Assembly (NCBI RefSeq): GCF_016808335.1
Contig: NC_053140.1
Location: 28,886,086 to 28,950,085, forward strand
Length of the DNA: 64,000 nucleotides
Direction: 5' to 3'
Source: Panicum virgatum
Lineage: Eukaryota > Streptophyta > Magnoliopsida > Poales > Poaceae
Made by a program: the position numbers and the translations under genes. Below, one piece after another: positions 12,268 to 22,840 of this stretch (position 1 is the stretch's first letter; each line of letters starts with the position of its first letter). The notes under the pieces were generated by a model. That model saw nothing but the letters and a program-made list of their open reading frames with translations. It had not been told where the DNA came from and searched no databases.

Positions 12268-12951
12268 CTATTTGCTGTCGAGGGTGGCGCTGACTTGCAA
12301 CGCCTTGTCGTCGGGGTGATTCGGGTCGAGGGGCACCTTCTTGATACCCTCAGCGGGTTTGAAACTGCCCGCGTGTCGGTGCGTGGAGTCGAAGGCCTCG
12401 CTTGCCATCTTGTCAAGGGTGGCTGCGAGGGCCTCGTCCTCCGCTTGAGCCTCCGCGTGCTCGACACACTCGACGTCACACTCGTAGGCGTGCTCGAATG
12501 AGGAGCCGACGGTGATGACACCCCTGGGGCCCGGCATCTTCAGCTTGAGATAGGTGTAGTTGGGGATGGCCATGAATTTGGTGTAGCAGGGATGACCAAG
12601 GATGGCGTGGTAGGCTCCCCGAAACCCCACCACCTCGAAGGTGAGCACTTTCTTGCGGAAGTTGGCTGCCGTGCCGAAACAGAAGGGTAGGTCGATCTAG
12701 CCGAGGGGTTGGACTCACTTCCCCAGCGCAACACCATGGAATGGCGACTTGCTGGGGCGGAGCTTGTTCAATCCAATCCCCATGAGCTCCAAGGTGTGGG
12801 CGTACATGATGTTGAGGCTGCTGCCTCCGTCCATGAGCACCTTGGAGAAGCAGGTGTTGCCGATGATGGGGTCGACAACAAGCGGGTACCGTCCTGGGTG
12901 TGGGACGTAGTCGGGGTGGTCCTCGTGGCCGAAGGAAATAGTGTCCTTCGA
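12268..12951 (-). pseudogene. Aspartic protease and linker region (Tat element pol)
   Basis: The minus strand reads VLMDGGSSLNIMYAH around 12840-12785, the DGGS version of the retroviral aspartic protease active site usual in Tat elements. It is followed by a block with YHAILGHPCYTKFMAIPNY and an acidic linker up to the RT. In-frame stops near 12955, 12719 and 12700 break the frame between gag and this part. The upstream segment reading VPHPGRYPLVVDPIIG is also present in frame. Confidence 0.75.
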
Positions 12952-15171
12952 CTAGCTGAGGTAGGATGGCGTGGCCTTGGAGACGGAGAAGACTTCCCGG
13001 CGCTCATGCTTGCGCTGCTGAGAGGTCATGTTTGTCGTCGGTCCTCTGAAGATGAAGAAGGTGTTTTCCACCGGGGGGAACTCGTCCTCTCCACCTTTGT
13101 CGCCAGCATCCTTCTTCTTGTCCTCGTCGTGATGCGCGACGTGATTGTAGTATTTCTGGAGCATCTTGCACTGCTCTAGGGTGTGGTTGACCGAGCCCTT
13201 GTGGTAAGGGCACAGCTTCTTGAGCATGTCGTCGACTAGGCCGCCACCTCCTCGAGGGGGGCCTCGAGGTCCTTTGCGGTCCGGGGCAGCGACGAAGGCC
13301 TCGTCGGAGTCTTCCGCCTGCCCCGGTCCATGCTGGTTTGGTGGGGCCGACTTCTTCCCTTTCTTCCCCCGCTTTTGTTTCTTGGCGGGGGCGTTGGTCT
13401 TGGCGCTGCTGCCCTCTGCGGGCGCATCTTCCTTGCGCTTGTTCGGCTTGTCGTCAAAAATGGCACCAACGGCCTCCTCGCCGGCGGCATAGTTGGTGGC
13501 AGTGTTGAACAACTCGTTGGTGTTGGCGGGGCGGCTTCGCGCAAGCTCGTGCACTAGGTTCCTGCACGTCGTTCCCTCGAGAAAAGCGTTGATGACCTCG
13601 ATGTGGGTGACGCTGGAGAGCTCGGTGCATTGCTTGGAGAAGCGCTGCATGTAGTCACGCAAGGACTCATTGGGTTTCTGCCGGGACCCTTTGAGGTCCC
13701 AGGGGTTCCCAGGGTGCACGTACGTGCCCTGGAAATTGCCCACAAAGATCTGGACTAAATCGGCCCAGTTGTGGATCTGGTCCGCGGGCAAGTGCTCGAA
13801 CCACGTTCGTGTGGCGTCAGCAAGGTGAAGGGGAAGGTTGCGGATGATGACTGCATCGTCCGTCGCACCGCCCAGCTGGCATGCTAGGCGGTAGTCATTG
13901 AGCCCGACTGCGGGATCGGTCTCGCCCGAGTACTTGACGAGGGTGGTGGGCTGTCGAAAGCGTGGGGGGAAAAGGATCGGTACGAATCTCCCGGCTGAAC
14001 ACACGGGTGCCCGGAGGCTCTGGTGACTCGCCTCTGTCATGTTCGGGGTCAAAACGTCCACCCTGTCGAGGGGTGTACTTCCTGCCATCGATGATGTTGC
14101 GGGCGTCGCCGTCACTGGCATGTCCGCGTGTGTCGTGGAGTCGCTCGGGGGTCTTTCCGATGCGGTCGTGCACCGAGGGTACCTTCGCACCGTGCGCTGC
14201 GGCTGCCTTTCCCTTCCCTCCTGGTGGAGTGTGCACCGGAACATCGTAGTCTTGCCGTGCAGTCCCACCGGGGTCGTCGATGGTTCGGGCATTGCTAGGA
14301 GTAGGTAGGCCGCACCGATGAGTTTTTCGCCGGCCGTTTTCAGTTCCGGAGGTTTGTCGACGTTGTCATCGGCTAGGATCCGCTCCTGGGCAACACGTGC
14401 CGCCGCCTGGGCATGTGCACCATGCGCGGTGCGCTGCTGCTCGAGTGCGGTGCGCATCTCCTGTGTCTGCCGACGCTGCTCGTCGAGCTTGGCTTGAAGC
14501 TCCTGGAGCTGCGCCAGCTGTGCGTGCCGCACCACCGAGCTTGACCAAGAAGAAGGGGTCGCGGCCGGCACCACTGGTTGGTTTGCCTGCGCATCTGCCC
14601 CTCCATTCCCGTCATTGCCTGGAGCATTGTCGTTTTGCTCATCCGCGAGCTCGGCCATGAAGCACTCCCGAGTGGGATCGTAATCCCCCTCGCTGGAGTC
14701 CTCGGAGCAGGTGAGGCAATAAGCCGCCACGAGCTGGAACGAGCGGAAAGCGTCGGGGTCGTGGACCCCAGAGTAGTCCTCAGCCTCCTCGGCCGTGAAG
14801 TTGTCCATGAAGAAGCTGATGTCGTCGGCGATCGAGCTCGCCATCTCGAGGTAGGAGTCGTCAGGAGATGATGCGATGAGGTTGCGGATCGACAGGAGGT
14901 GATGACCCGGCAGATCCTCATACTCGGCGAAGTTGGTGCTGGACGAAAAGGCGTAGGTGGCAGCGTTGCGCATCCCGAAGGGAAAGGGCGACGGCGCAGT
15001 CGCGCCACCCCTGGGAGGCACTGGGGCTACAGTTGATGATGGTGCTGGCGTAGATGATGCCGACGCACGTGATGACGAAGCGGTGGCCCCGTCGGCCGCG
15101 ACGCTGAGCTGCGACATGGCAACCTCAAACCATGTGGGGGAGCTGAGGCGTGCCGCCCGACGCCGCGCCAT
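12952..15171 (-). CDS. Gag polyprotein of the Tat element (739 aa)
   Basis: This long open frame starts MARRRAARL and holds the capsid-like Retrotrans_gag block near residues 420-560: TRTWFEHLPADQI, FQGTYVHPGNPWDLK, ESLRDYMQRFSKQC. A Lys-rich nuclear-signal-like run (KKQKRGKKGKKSAPP) and an atypical zinc knuckle with the C..H..H..C order (CPYHKGSVNHTLEQC) follow. The segment around residues 300-390 looks less family-like and may be out of frame with neighbours through paired indels. It lies just downstream of the LTR and the primer-binding site. Gag coats the RNA and forms particles. With pol broken, the product would matter only if used in trans. Confidence 0.75.
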   Translation of the reverse strand: MARRRAARLSSPTWFEVAMSQLSVAADGATASSSRASASSTPAPSSTVAPVPPRGGATAPSPFPFGMRNAATYAFSSSTNFAEYEDLPGHHLLSIRNLIASSPDDSYLEMASSIADDISFFMDNFTAEEAEDYSGVHDPDAFRSFQLVAAYCLTCSEDSSEGDYDPTRECFMAELADEQNDNAPGNDGNGGADAQANQPVVPAATPSSWSSSVVRHAQLAQLQELQAKLDEQRRQTQEMRTALEQQRTAHGAHAQAAARVAQERILADDNVDKPPELKTAGEKLIGAAYLLLAMPEPSTTPVGLHGKTTMFRCTLHQEGRERQPQRTVRRYPRCTTASERPPSDSTTHADMPVTATPATSSMAGSTPLDRVDVLTPNMTEASHQSLRAPVCSAGRFVPILFPPRFRQPTTLVKYSGETDPAVGLNDYRLACQLGGATDDAVIIRNLPLHLADATRTWFEHLPADQIHNWADLVQIFVGNFQGTYVHPGNPWDLKGSRQKPNESLRDYMQRFSKQCTELSSVTHIEVINAFLEGTTCRNLVHELARSRPANTNELFNTATNYAAGEEAVGAIFDDKPNKRKEDAPAEGSSAKTNAPAKKQKRGKKGKKSAPPNQHGPGQAEDSDEAFVAAPDRKGPRGPPRGGGGLVDDMLKKLCPYHKGSVNHTLEQCKMLQKYYNHVAHHDEDKKKDAGDKGGEDEFPPVENTFFIFRGPTTNMTSQQRKHERREVFSVSKATPSYLS

Positions 15172-15421
15172 GCGAGCTTGTCACGAGTGCTAGCCCGAGC
15201 GCTTGTTGCGTCGGGCTAGTGAAGTCGGAGTGTCAGGGTTGCGTATGGCCGAGAGGAGCTCCATGAGGTAACCGTTGCTGGTTGCTCTGAACTCAAGACT
15301 CCCGAACCAAATCACGTATCCTGCTGAGAGCGGATCCGAGGCGCCCATGGGGAATGGGTTGGATCTGCTCGCCATCCCTGGAGATCAAATGGGAACAAAA
15401 GAGAAAATGTTACGCAGTGCC

Positions 15422-15439
15422 CCTACCTGGTGCGCCAAC
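15422..15439 (-). other. Primer-binding site of the Tat element
   Basis: Directly after the LTR end on the minus strand the sequence reads GTTGGCGCACCAGGTAGGGG. The TGG pairs with the CCA end of a tRNA, as required to prime minus-strand DNA. The matching tRNA was not identified. Confidence 0.65.
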
Positions 15440-16797
15440 TGTCGGTGTCCTGACCCGGCAGGCCGTACCCAACTAGTGATGATGCTGCATGTTCCTCGTC
15501 CCAAATGTTGATGCAAGAGGCAACATAGTAACGCATGGGTTTATCCTGGTTCCGGCCGTGGGGCCGTACGTCCAGCAAAGGGGTGTGCGAGGGCACTGTA
15601 CTATCTTGCACCGGGGGTGCCTGTAGTAGGGGGTACAAGCGAGGCGCGAGAGGGAGGGAAGCTCCCAAGTCTCTGCTAGAGGAGGAGTTGATTGAGACGA
15701 GTGCCAATATCGGGGCTCAGAAGAGCGTATGTGCTCTGTGAGTAGTGCTGAGCGTTGTGTTCTACCGAATGGGCCGACCCCCATAAAGGAAAGCCTGCCT
15801 CCTCCTTTTATAGACACAAGGAGGGACGGTGTACATGCACAGGGGATCGTGGAAGTCGTCGTCTTCTCCCCGAATCGTGGGGGTGTAGTGGTTGAGCACT
15901 GTGGGAAGTACACTGTGGGGTATGACGCCGGGCGTGGCAGTCGTCCTGGGCATCGTCCTTGGTCTTGCGGAGATTGCGCCAGCGTCCTGGCGGCTCCAGC
16001 GGGCGGCATGGTCGTTGCTGTGGGGGGTACTGTCCTCCAGACGTGGCGTGGCGGCGTTCCGAGGGTCCTACAGGCCAGGGTCTTGTCCTGGTCAAGGCCG
16101 GAGCCGCTTTCAAGGGTCGTGCCCATGCCGTTCGAGGGCTCCGCGGAAGGGAAAGTATGAAGGAGGTATGGGGAGTTAGCAGTATAGTAGCTGGAGCAGT
16201 GCCGAGCACGTCTTACACTGCGTCGCAGGTTCCCACAGTGTCGCCACAGCGTCCGGAATGGCGGAGCAGTGACCGGAGTTGGCGGACGAGACTCCGGCCA
16301 CAACCACTGTGGAGAATGGTGGCCTGACACCGTCTGACCCGGGCGCTGTGGAGGAGTGGTTGACATTAATGCCTCCGTACGGCGGGCGGGTGAGCGAAAG
16401 GGCCGTTTGTCCTTTCCGTCGAGGGGTGTTCTCGAGCAAGGCGAAGACATTCTGCTTTCTCGAGAGCAGGCTCGCTACCCTCGAGTGAGGCGGAGACGAT
16501 CCGCCTCCCCGGGGGTAGGCTGGCTACCCTCGAGTGAGGCGGAGGCGCGAGGCGCGGTCGAGGGCTTTGGCGGGGAGCCCTCGAGCGAGGCGGAGATCAC
16601 CCCGCGGGTCTGAGGGGGGTGCGGATGGGCTGCACTGCGTACGTGGGCCGCGTGTTGGACTTCTTTGAGTCCTTTCATTTCTTCCAAATTGGAAGGAGGC
16701 TGTAGGCCTTCATGGGCCTGATTGCCGAACACGTGTTTGCGTTTTTAGGATAGATTTTATCTCTTGATTAGGGTGACCCTAATCATAGTACCCGACA
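15440..16797 (-). repeat. 5' LTR of the Tat element (1358 bp)
   Basis: Bounded by TGTCGG at 15440 and CCGACA ending at 16797, an inverted TG..CA pair. It abuts the primer-binding site on the left. U3 (right part) holds three to four copies of a phrase like ccctcgagtgaggcggag between 16480 and 16600. A TATA box on the minus strand sits at 15806-15812. Confidence 0.85.
15806..15812 (-). promoter_or_regulatory. TATA box of the Tat LTR
   Basis: The minus strand reads GTCTATAAAAGGAGG here, about 370 bases before the LTR end. This is a good position for the U3/R border of a 1.36-kb LTR. Confidence 0.6.
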
Positions 16798-16930
16798 TTA
16801 ATGGACTGAGATTTTGTATCTCCGTCAATCGACGCTATTTGTTGTCGGATCTATGATGGACAATCATTATCGATTACTATGTAAACCAGGTATAACAGCC
16901 CCGCCTGTGACATAAGTTGTGCCTATTTAA

Positions 16931-17358
16931 GAGCATCTCTAAGAGTTTGCCATATTTTACTTGGCATATCTTGTGTTTTGCCAACTTCTAAAAAGATATG
17001 CCAAGTAAAAAAAGAGCTTATCTCCAACAGTTTGGCATAATTCACTTGCCAAATCCAGATCTAACTTACATCAGGAACCCTGAGAGAGAAACAAAATTAT
17101 ATTTATGCCCTTCCACCTCTTAAAAACTTAAATCAGGAATCCTTCTCTATTATTTATTTCTTTTTTCATCCTCCCACCTGACTAGAAACCACGATGCCAA
17201 CCGCGCGCCGCGCGCGTATATTTACGCGCTGGAGGCTGATTTTTCCCAAGTTACCAAAAATTGCTAAGTCTTTTGCCAAACTGTTGGAGGAGTATTTTTA
17301 ATATTTTTGCCAAAAATCAAAGATGGTAACTCGATTTACCAAACTGCTGGAGATGCTC
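16931..17358. mobile_element. Tourist-like (PIF/Harbinger) MITE, 428 bp
   Basis: Terminal inverted repeats GAGCATCTC..GAGATGCTC extend inward with mismatches (aagagtttgcca against accaaactgctgg). TAA flanks both ends at 16928-16930 and 17359-17361, the usual 3-bp target duplication. No ORF. A ccgcgcgccgcgcgcg patch is internal. Confidence 0.85.
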
Positions 17359-17394
17359 TAAGATTACCGGGTCCGCTTCTGTGCTTTTGGCATC

Positions 17395-17443
17395 CGTTGT
17401 AATCATGATTCTCCATGAGAGCGAGAGAATCATGATTACAACG
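17395..17443. repeat. Perfect 19-bp hairpin
   Basis: The arms 17395-17413 and 17425-17443 are exact reverse complements (cgttgtaatcatgattctc) around an 11-base loop. It is not part of the MITE next door, which ends at 17358. Function unknown. Confidence 0.8.
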
Positions 17444-18087
17444 AGCCATGGAGCGAGCGCCTCCTTTTGCCCTGTTACCCTTTGAATCATTGATGAGAAT
17501 TGGCTTCCCCCGAGTTGTCGTGCTTTTCCTGCTGGCCTTCTAATATTAATGGTTGACTCGTGTTGTGTTTTTATTTATTTGTCAGTGTGAACGTGACCAA
17601 GAAAAGTGAAGGGAAACTGAAGAACATGGGAAGGATTGTGGCCAAATCGATCTGATAACTTGATTGATAGATAGATTTGAGTTCAAGATAGCTTCTTTAA
17701 TCTATATTTCTATCAAGGATTGATAAAAAAATGTGGTTTTATTTTGTCACTGGAAATATCCAATGCACCTTAAGCATTCTTGCTGCTACATTGGATGCTT
17801 GAATCCTTCATGCATTGCTTTGCTCTGATATGTGTCTATCTATCTAAACTAGAACACATATCCATTGAAATATATATTTCTGATACAAAACTCCATTGGG
17901 GTTACGGGTGTCTTTGACATCAGAAGTTATTCTTTACGCTGCTGGAAGCACACTACTTTTTAGCCATAAAATTACTTGTCCTAGAATAACCATATATGCT
18001 TGCTAAATATTCTTAACACATGCATTTATGTACCCTTGCATTTTGAACAATATGTTTGAGGCAGAGTATTCTTTGCATTTCTAACAA
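17444..18087. other. Intergenic, nothing recognised
   Basis: AT-rich unique-looking sequence with no supported ORF and no terminal repeats. Confidence 0.5.
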
Positions 18088-19650
18088 CACTACAAAAAAT
18101 TTGTTGATTCATAATGATTAAATTTCTTCACATATCAGTAAAAAACCATCATAAAATAGTATCTATGATGATTTCAAATTTCGTCATGTATTGAGTGTCA
18201 CAGATTACACATCGTGACGTTTCTTAAAAATCATCATGGATGCTTAATCCATGACATTTTGAAACCATCATAAAATATCCTTGGACCCTCAAGCCTAACC
18301 CAAGCCCATTTTTTATGACGAAAATATTCATCATGGATTCAATTGCCATGTCACATATGGATGACATGTCTGATGACATGGCGATGATGTGCTTGGCAAT
18401 GATGTCATGTACATTGACGTGACTGATGACATGACAATGATGTGAAAAATGGTGTATTTTATGGGCTTGGGCTGGGCTGCATGCAACAAACAATATAATT
18501 ACTCACGTTTCATTTGAGGCCCAATTGTAATCCAATTAACTATAGGCTAATCCCATGTGACAAGCTTGAAATAAAAGTTTCATAAGATTTTGCAAAAATT
18601 AGGGTATATATTTTTCACAAAATTGATGGATCTCTCACATTGTTCCATATAACTCAACTCAAACTTTGAAGTTTATACACCCTAAAGTCTTTTTTTATTA
18701 ATATATACCTCAAATTTGGATAAAATCTTACCTTAGCCCTCATATTAACATTTGTTGATTTACATTTCCACTTGTTGTGCAAAAGAAGTTATTTTTTATT
18801 CTTAAATATCAAATTAATACAACCTTGTGAAGTAAATTGCAAAACTATCTATCTTATATAGCTCCCAATACAGTTTTTAAGGGTAATAGACAACATCTAA
18901 GTTGCCACATAGGAGTTTCATGAATTTTCGAACAGATTTAGTATTTTCTACCATTTAAATGAATTTGTGCATGCTTGTTAAAAGTAATTACTATTTGAAC
19001 TACAAGTTTCTCGAATGATTTCTAAAAATCCCTAAAAATTAATTTTAAGTGTACCCATTCTATTATAGCTCATATCCTAAAAATGGAAGAAAATTTTAAA
19101 TGTTTGTTAGAAATAATTCAAACTTTTACTTGAAATTTTAATATAAAATAATGATAATAATATCTAAAATTTTTCTGAAAATTCTATAAATTGTCGTAGA
19201 ATAATTTTAGGAATGTATTATCCTAACATAAAAGTTTCATAAGATTTTATGATATTTGAAGTCTACATTGTTCATAATGGATACATCTCTCATATAGTTT
19301 CTTGTAATTCAAGTCAAACCTTTGAGATTTAAATACCTCGTAACATGTTTGAACTCATATGCACATCGAATTCGGACACCACCTTATGTTGACCATAACA
19401 TTGAAAAATATCAAGTTACATTAGCAATTTTTATGCCAAAACATGCCTTTTCAATTCTCTATTTCGTTGCAATAAAATATGTCATATGAAAACAATCAAG
19501 ATATATCAATGAACATATAAATAAAAGCCATAAAATAAAAGATCCTAATTTTAGAAATTTTTTTTGAAAAAAGAATAATCAAATTTGGAGTTGTTACGAA
19601 GGAGAAATATCAATTACAAAATTTAATTCCGGATTAAAAAAGAAAAAGAA
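18088..19650. mobile_element. CACTA-like end and internally repetitive non-coding DNA
   Basis: Begins CACTACAAAAAA, the usual terminus of grass CACTA elements. It is followed by many short subterminal copies of catcat/atgatg phrases (catcataaaatag, tatgatgattt, atcatcatggatg) up to about 18450. Further in, the phrase aaagtttcataagatttt recurs at 18571 and 19231, as does a (g/c)atctctcaca/tat phrase near 18631 and 19286. No matching gtagtg end was found, so the element is truncated or its right edge is lost. No transposase is seen. The right boundary is a guess. Confidence 0.45.
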
Positions 19651-19851
19651 GAATCACAGGTCTGTTCTTCATTACATGGCCATGTTACAAAAATATGAAA
19701 ATTTTATTACCCAACTTCATCACAAATGAAGTCCTGGCGTACTGGTAGGGCGCCCGTGTACCTCCATAACTCAATGAATCTCTTTTTTCTCCGAATTAAA
19801 ACACAACATACTTGTATAAATATAGGAATACCAGTGGTAGCAACAATTTAA

Positions 19852-19925
19852 GGTGTAGCGCAGTTGACTAGGTAGTGTGTTTTGTGATCCTACGACGCAG
19901 GTTTGATCCCCATGCGCCGCACTAT
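19852..19925 (+). mobile_element. tRNA-like SINE head or tRNA fossil
   Basis: A box A-like tagcgcagttgactagg and a box B-like ggtttgatccc (19900-19910) have tRNA-like spacing. The acceptor ends do not pair, so it is not a functional tRNA. The tail of the SINE is not clear. Confidence 0.4.
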
Positions 19926-20151
19926 TGTTTTTTTGCTCAGCACCGTTAGTTGCTCCAGCTGGGTTCGGCCCAAGACCAAAAAGGAGAGTCATAGAGAGGA
20001 GGAGCATGCGCATGGCATCATTTTTTTTCTTCAGCATGGTTGGCCCAGAACACGGCCAGCAGAGAGGGCTACAGGCCTCAACGATAAAGCACCCTTTTGA
20101 AGTTATAAATAGAAAAAATATTATCTTTTATACTCCAATAATTTTAAAATG

Positions 20152-20205
20152 TAATGGCCTAGTGGTGGTAAGACACTTGAAGTTGTGTAAAGTTTAGGTT
20201 AGTTG
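20152..20205 (+). mobile_element. Degraded SINE-like head
   Basis: tggcctagtggtgg fits box A, followed by agacacttgaagttgtgtaa as in grass tRNA-derived SINEs. Box B is too degraded to be sure. Confidence 0.35.
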
Positions 20206-20882
20206 AGATCTCGCGGGGTGGGGAAAAGGAGGAGCGCGCGAGATAGAGCTAAAGGTGTAAAGATAAGATTTGGTGATGGACGGGTCACGCGTGATTGAAG
20301 TCGGTCGGATTCAATTTGGAGGAACTATTCCAACTCGGATCTCATGGAAATATTGTCATGTGATCTCGTTTGTATATTACAGTATACCGACCGGTCAGTC
20401 TCGCTGCTTACTAATTTTGGCTGCCAACAGCTGCCAAGTAAATCGGCGCAGAGGAGGCGGCCGCGCTGAGGGAGGGGAGGGGGCGGAGCTGCGCCATCAA
20501 GACCGTCATCGTGGTGTGGAGGGCGGCGCCGGCAGTAGCCCTTGTCGCGGTAAGGAGGGCCGTGATGCAATGTGGGGCAGCTCTGAAACAGGAAGGGGAA
20601 GGGTGGTGCCAACAAGCCACCGCGGCGATGGAGGGGAGGCGGGGGACACGTTTAGGGAGCCGGGCTAGAAGTTGAGATCTCATGGGGGTGGGAAAAAGGA
20701 GGAGTGCGTGAGACAGAGATAACGGTGTGAGGATAAAGTTGGGGTGATGGACGGGTCACGCGTGATTGAAGTAGGTCGGATTCAATTTGGAGGAACTATT
20801 CCAACTCAGATTTTATAGAAATATTGTCATGTAATCTTGTTGCCGTTCATTCAGAGAGACGAAGTATATTACAGTATACCGA
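20201..20882. repeat. Direct repeat pair (20201-20390 and 20670-20882) around a GC-rich core
   Basis: Both copies start agttgagatctc, share ggtgatggacgggtcacgcg and ttcaatttggaggaactatt, and end tacagtataccga. The second copy has an extra 24 bases near its end. They flank a 279-base GC-rich piece. This could be an old segmental duplication or the LTR-like ends of a very small retroelement. TG..CA ends are not seen, so I favour duplication. Confidence 0.75.
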
Positions 20883-21275
20883 AATAATTAATGTAATAAA
20901 ATAAATATAAGCGTGGATCGGTTCAGGGATATAATTTTGAAGTGATCGAATTCTGAAATGGTTGGTTAATGGATTGTTGTGATAATGATAGCCATTTTTT
21001 TTTTGAGAAGATGATAGGCACATGTATGCTAGCTTTTTAAACAACAATCTACTGGCATGTTGCATCTCCCATTGTGAAGCATAGGCCATGTTTACGACAC
21101 CAATCCAAGTGGAGTTGAAACGAACTGCACAGCTGATTGAAAAATTCCACAAACATGCACCAGAAGTGTGGATTATACGATGCCTTTTGTGGGATATGTA
21201 TCCGATTTTCTATTGCCCATCCACACCACGAGAAAACCAGGATAGAAGCGCTCGATCCCCCTAGTCTCTTTCCTC

Positions 21276-22010
21276 TCAATAAGGGGCATCGTCGCCGTCC
21301 ACCCGCCGGCAGCGAAGCCCCTTCACATCCTTCTTCCAGAACACATCTTCATCATCATGGCTCCCGCAGGCGACATCGGCTTCTTCCGCACCTTCGTGCC
21401 TACCTCGCCGGCATGCTTCCTTCAAAGCACGGCTGACCTTCTTCTTGATCATCTGCGACCTCGACCGCAGGTGCAGCGCGGCCATCACCGGCACCACCTT
21501 CCTGATTCTTCTTGCCAGCGTCGTCACAGACGGCGGGGGCGGCGCGGGGATGTCCAGCTGACGGCCGATGACGTACCCGAACGGAAGTTTCCGCACGATC
21601 TTCACCGGGGAGGCTGGGGGGATGCTTCCGGTAGGGAAGATGGGCGGCGGGCTGAGGCGAAATGATGGGGGCTCCGATTCGTCGACGTCCGTAGAGGAGG
21701 AGCGCAGCTCGGAGCTGTTGGCGGACACGAACGTCGTCTCTGCATCGCTCAGCTCGTCGCGGCCAGCATCCTTGTTGCTGGCGGGCTCCTCCTTCTTGGC
21801 ACCCCAAGACAGCGATCTCAAAGCTCGGGAGATGCGCCGTCGGTGCTTCAGGGGCAGTAGCAGTTTCGTTACCTTGTTCTTGTCGATGTTGCTAGATTTC
21901 CCCTCGCCTCTTGGGGCCGTGGCGGAGCGATGCGACCCATCGTCGGAGCTTTCGACGGCGTGGACACAGGCAGGGGACGAGAAGGTGCGTACCCAGACAG
22001 ACCTCTGCAT
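21276..22010 (-). CDS. Hypothetical protein, 244 aa
   Basis: This open frame has GC-rich coding character in an AT-rich neighbourhood. Visible parts: an N-terminal basic stretch (LLLPLKHRRRISRALRSLSW), a Ser/Asp-rich middle (about residues 85-115), a Pro-rich block with PPSFRLSPPPIFP and PPASPVKIVRKLPFG, then basic helices (ARRIRKVVP, KKKVSRALKEACRRGRHEG) and an acidic patch. No signal peptide, membrane helix or known domain is recognised; the composition suggests a disordered, possibly nuclear protein. On the minus strand an AATATAG run about 70 bases before the ATG could act as a TATA box, and a CT/GA microsatellite at 22018-22031 lies in the presumed leader. It may be a real lineage-specific gene or a chance ORF. 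Confidence 0.45.
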   Translation of the reverse strand: MQRSVWVRTFSSPACVHAVESSDDGSHRSATAPRGEGKSSNIDKNKVTKLLLPLKHRRRISRALRSLSWGAKKEEPASNKDAGRDELSDAETTFVSANSSELRSSSTDVDESEPPSFRLSPPPIFPTGSIPPASPVKIVRKLPFGYVIGRQLDIPAPPPPSVTTLARRIRKVVPVMAALHLRSRSQMIKKKVSRALKEACRRGRHEGAEEADVACGSHDDEDVFWKKDVKGLRCRRVDGDDAPY

Positions 22011-22059
22011 CCTGTCTCCCTCTCTCTCTCTCTGTGAATGGACAGCAACGGGAGGAGAT

Positions 22060-22840
22060 GCGATACTGTTGCGTGAAGGCTATATTGACATGGATGATGG
22101 AGAAGGTAGACAAAATACAGCAGATTTAAACAGATGGACTCTAGTATCTTAGTATCTTGGTGGATATGTGGACTTAAAATAGAAGAAGCCCGATTTGATT
22201 TTCTGTCAGACGAGGAAAGGAAATATACTCAGTAGTAATAATATGTTAATTGATAAAGCCTGGCATTTATTTGGTTCAAAAAAACGGTGGTGCCTGATAT
22301 GGTAGAGAGATATTGGGAAATATTCCATAGTAAATGATATCCATTTGGAGAAGATATGCAGAAAGAGTATATTGTATATTTAATGCCAAATATCTGAAAA
22401 GGACGAAGTGATCCTACTCTCATAAACAAATATATACACATGCCACTGAGTAATATACATACCAGTTTCGACTCCGATCGTCAAACAAATACCAATCTTC
22501 CGTGTTGATGCCACAGAGTACATGCCATGAATCCAAATGGGCGTATTGTATTACGATGCTTTCTTGGGAAAACTTAACTATATAAAAAAAGGTCTGTTAC
22601 AATGATAATAAATTACTAGAGGGTATTTCAGATACTTTTTTCTTGAATTTTTTCTAGCCTTTGATCTATGAAAAATTAAATTAAATTAGTATCCGATTCT
22701 ACTCTTTTTGTTCTTTGGTCTCATATTTTTGTATCACAAGGTACTTTAGTCTTGGTACTTCAAATCTTGATCACAGTAAGATTCTGTCAAATAGACGGCT
22801 CTTATTTTTCAATCATTGTAAAAATTCTCTATAAAAAATG
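22060..22840. other. Intergenic, nothing recognised
   Basis: AT-rich, no supported ORF or repeat structure. Confidence 0.5.

Larger units (their letters stand above)
802..16797 (-). mobile_element. Tat/Retand-type Ty3-gypsy retrotransposon, decayed, left LTR missing, with nested solo LTR
   Basis: Reading the minus strand from right to left: LTR (15440-16797), primer-binding site, gag, protease, reverse transcriptase, RNase H, integrase, then an ORF on the opposite strand. The second, plant-type RNase H and an extra ORF between integrase and the 3' LTR are hallmarks of the Tat lineage. Integrase is interrupted by a 4236-bp solo LTR. The element has several nonsense codons and a frameshifting 68-bp duplication, so it cannot be autonomous. 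The left (3') LTR is absent: the antisense ORF is cut at about 802 by another LTR. The bases after the right LTR are TTAAT, but the matching target duplication cannot be checked. Confidence 0.85.

Noticed and set aside
19852..19925. Functional tRNA gene
   Set aside because: Box A and box B-like motifs are there, but the acceptor arms do not pair and no clean cloverleaf can be drawn, so I list it only as a SINE head or fossil.
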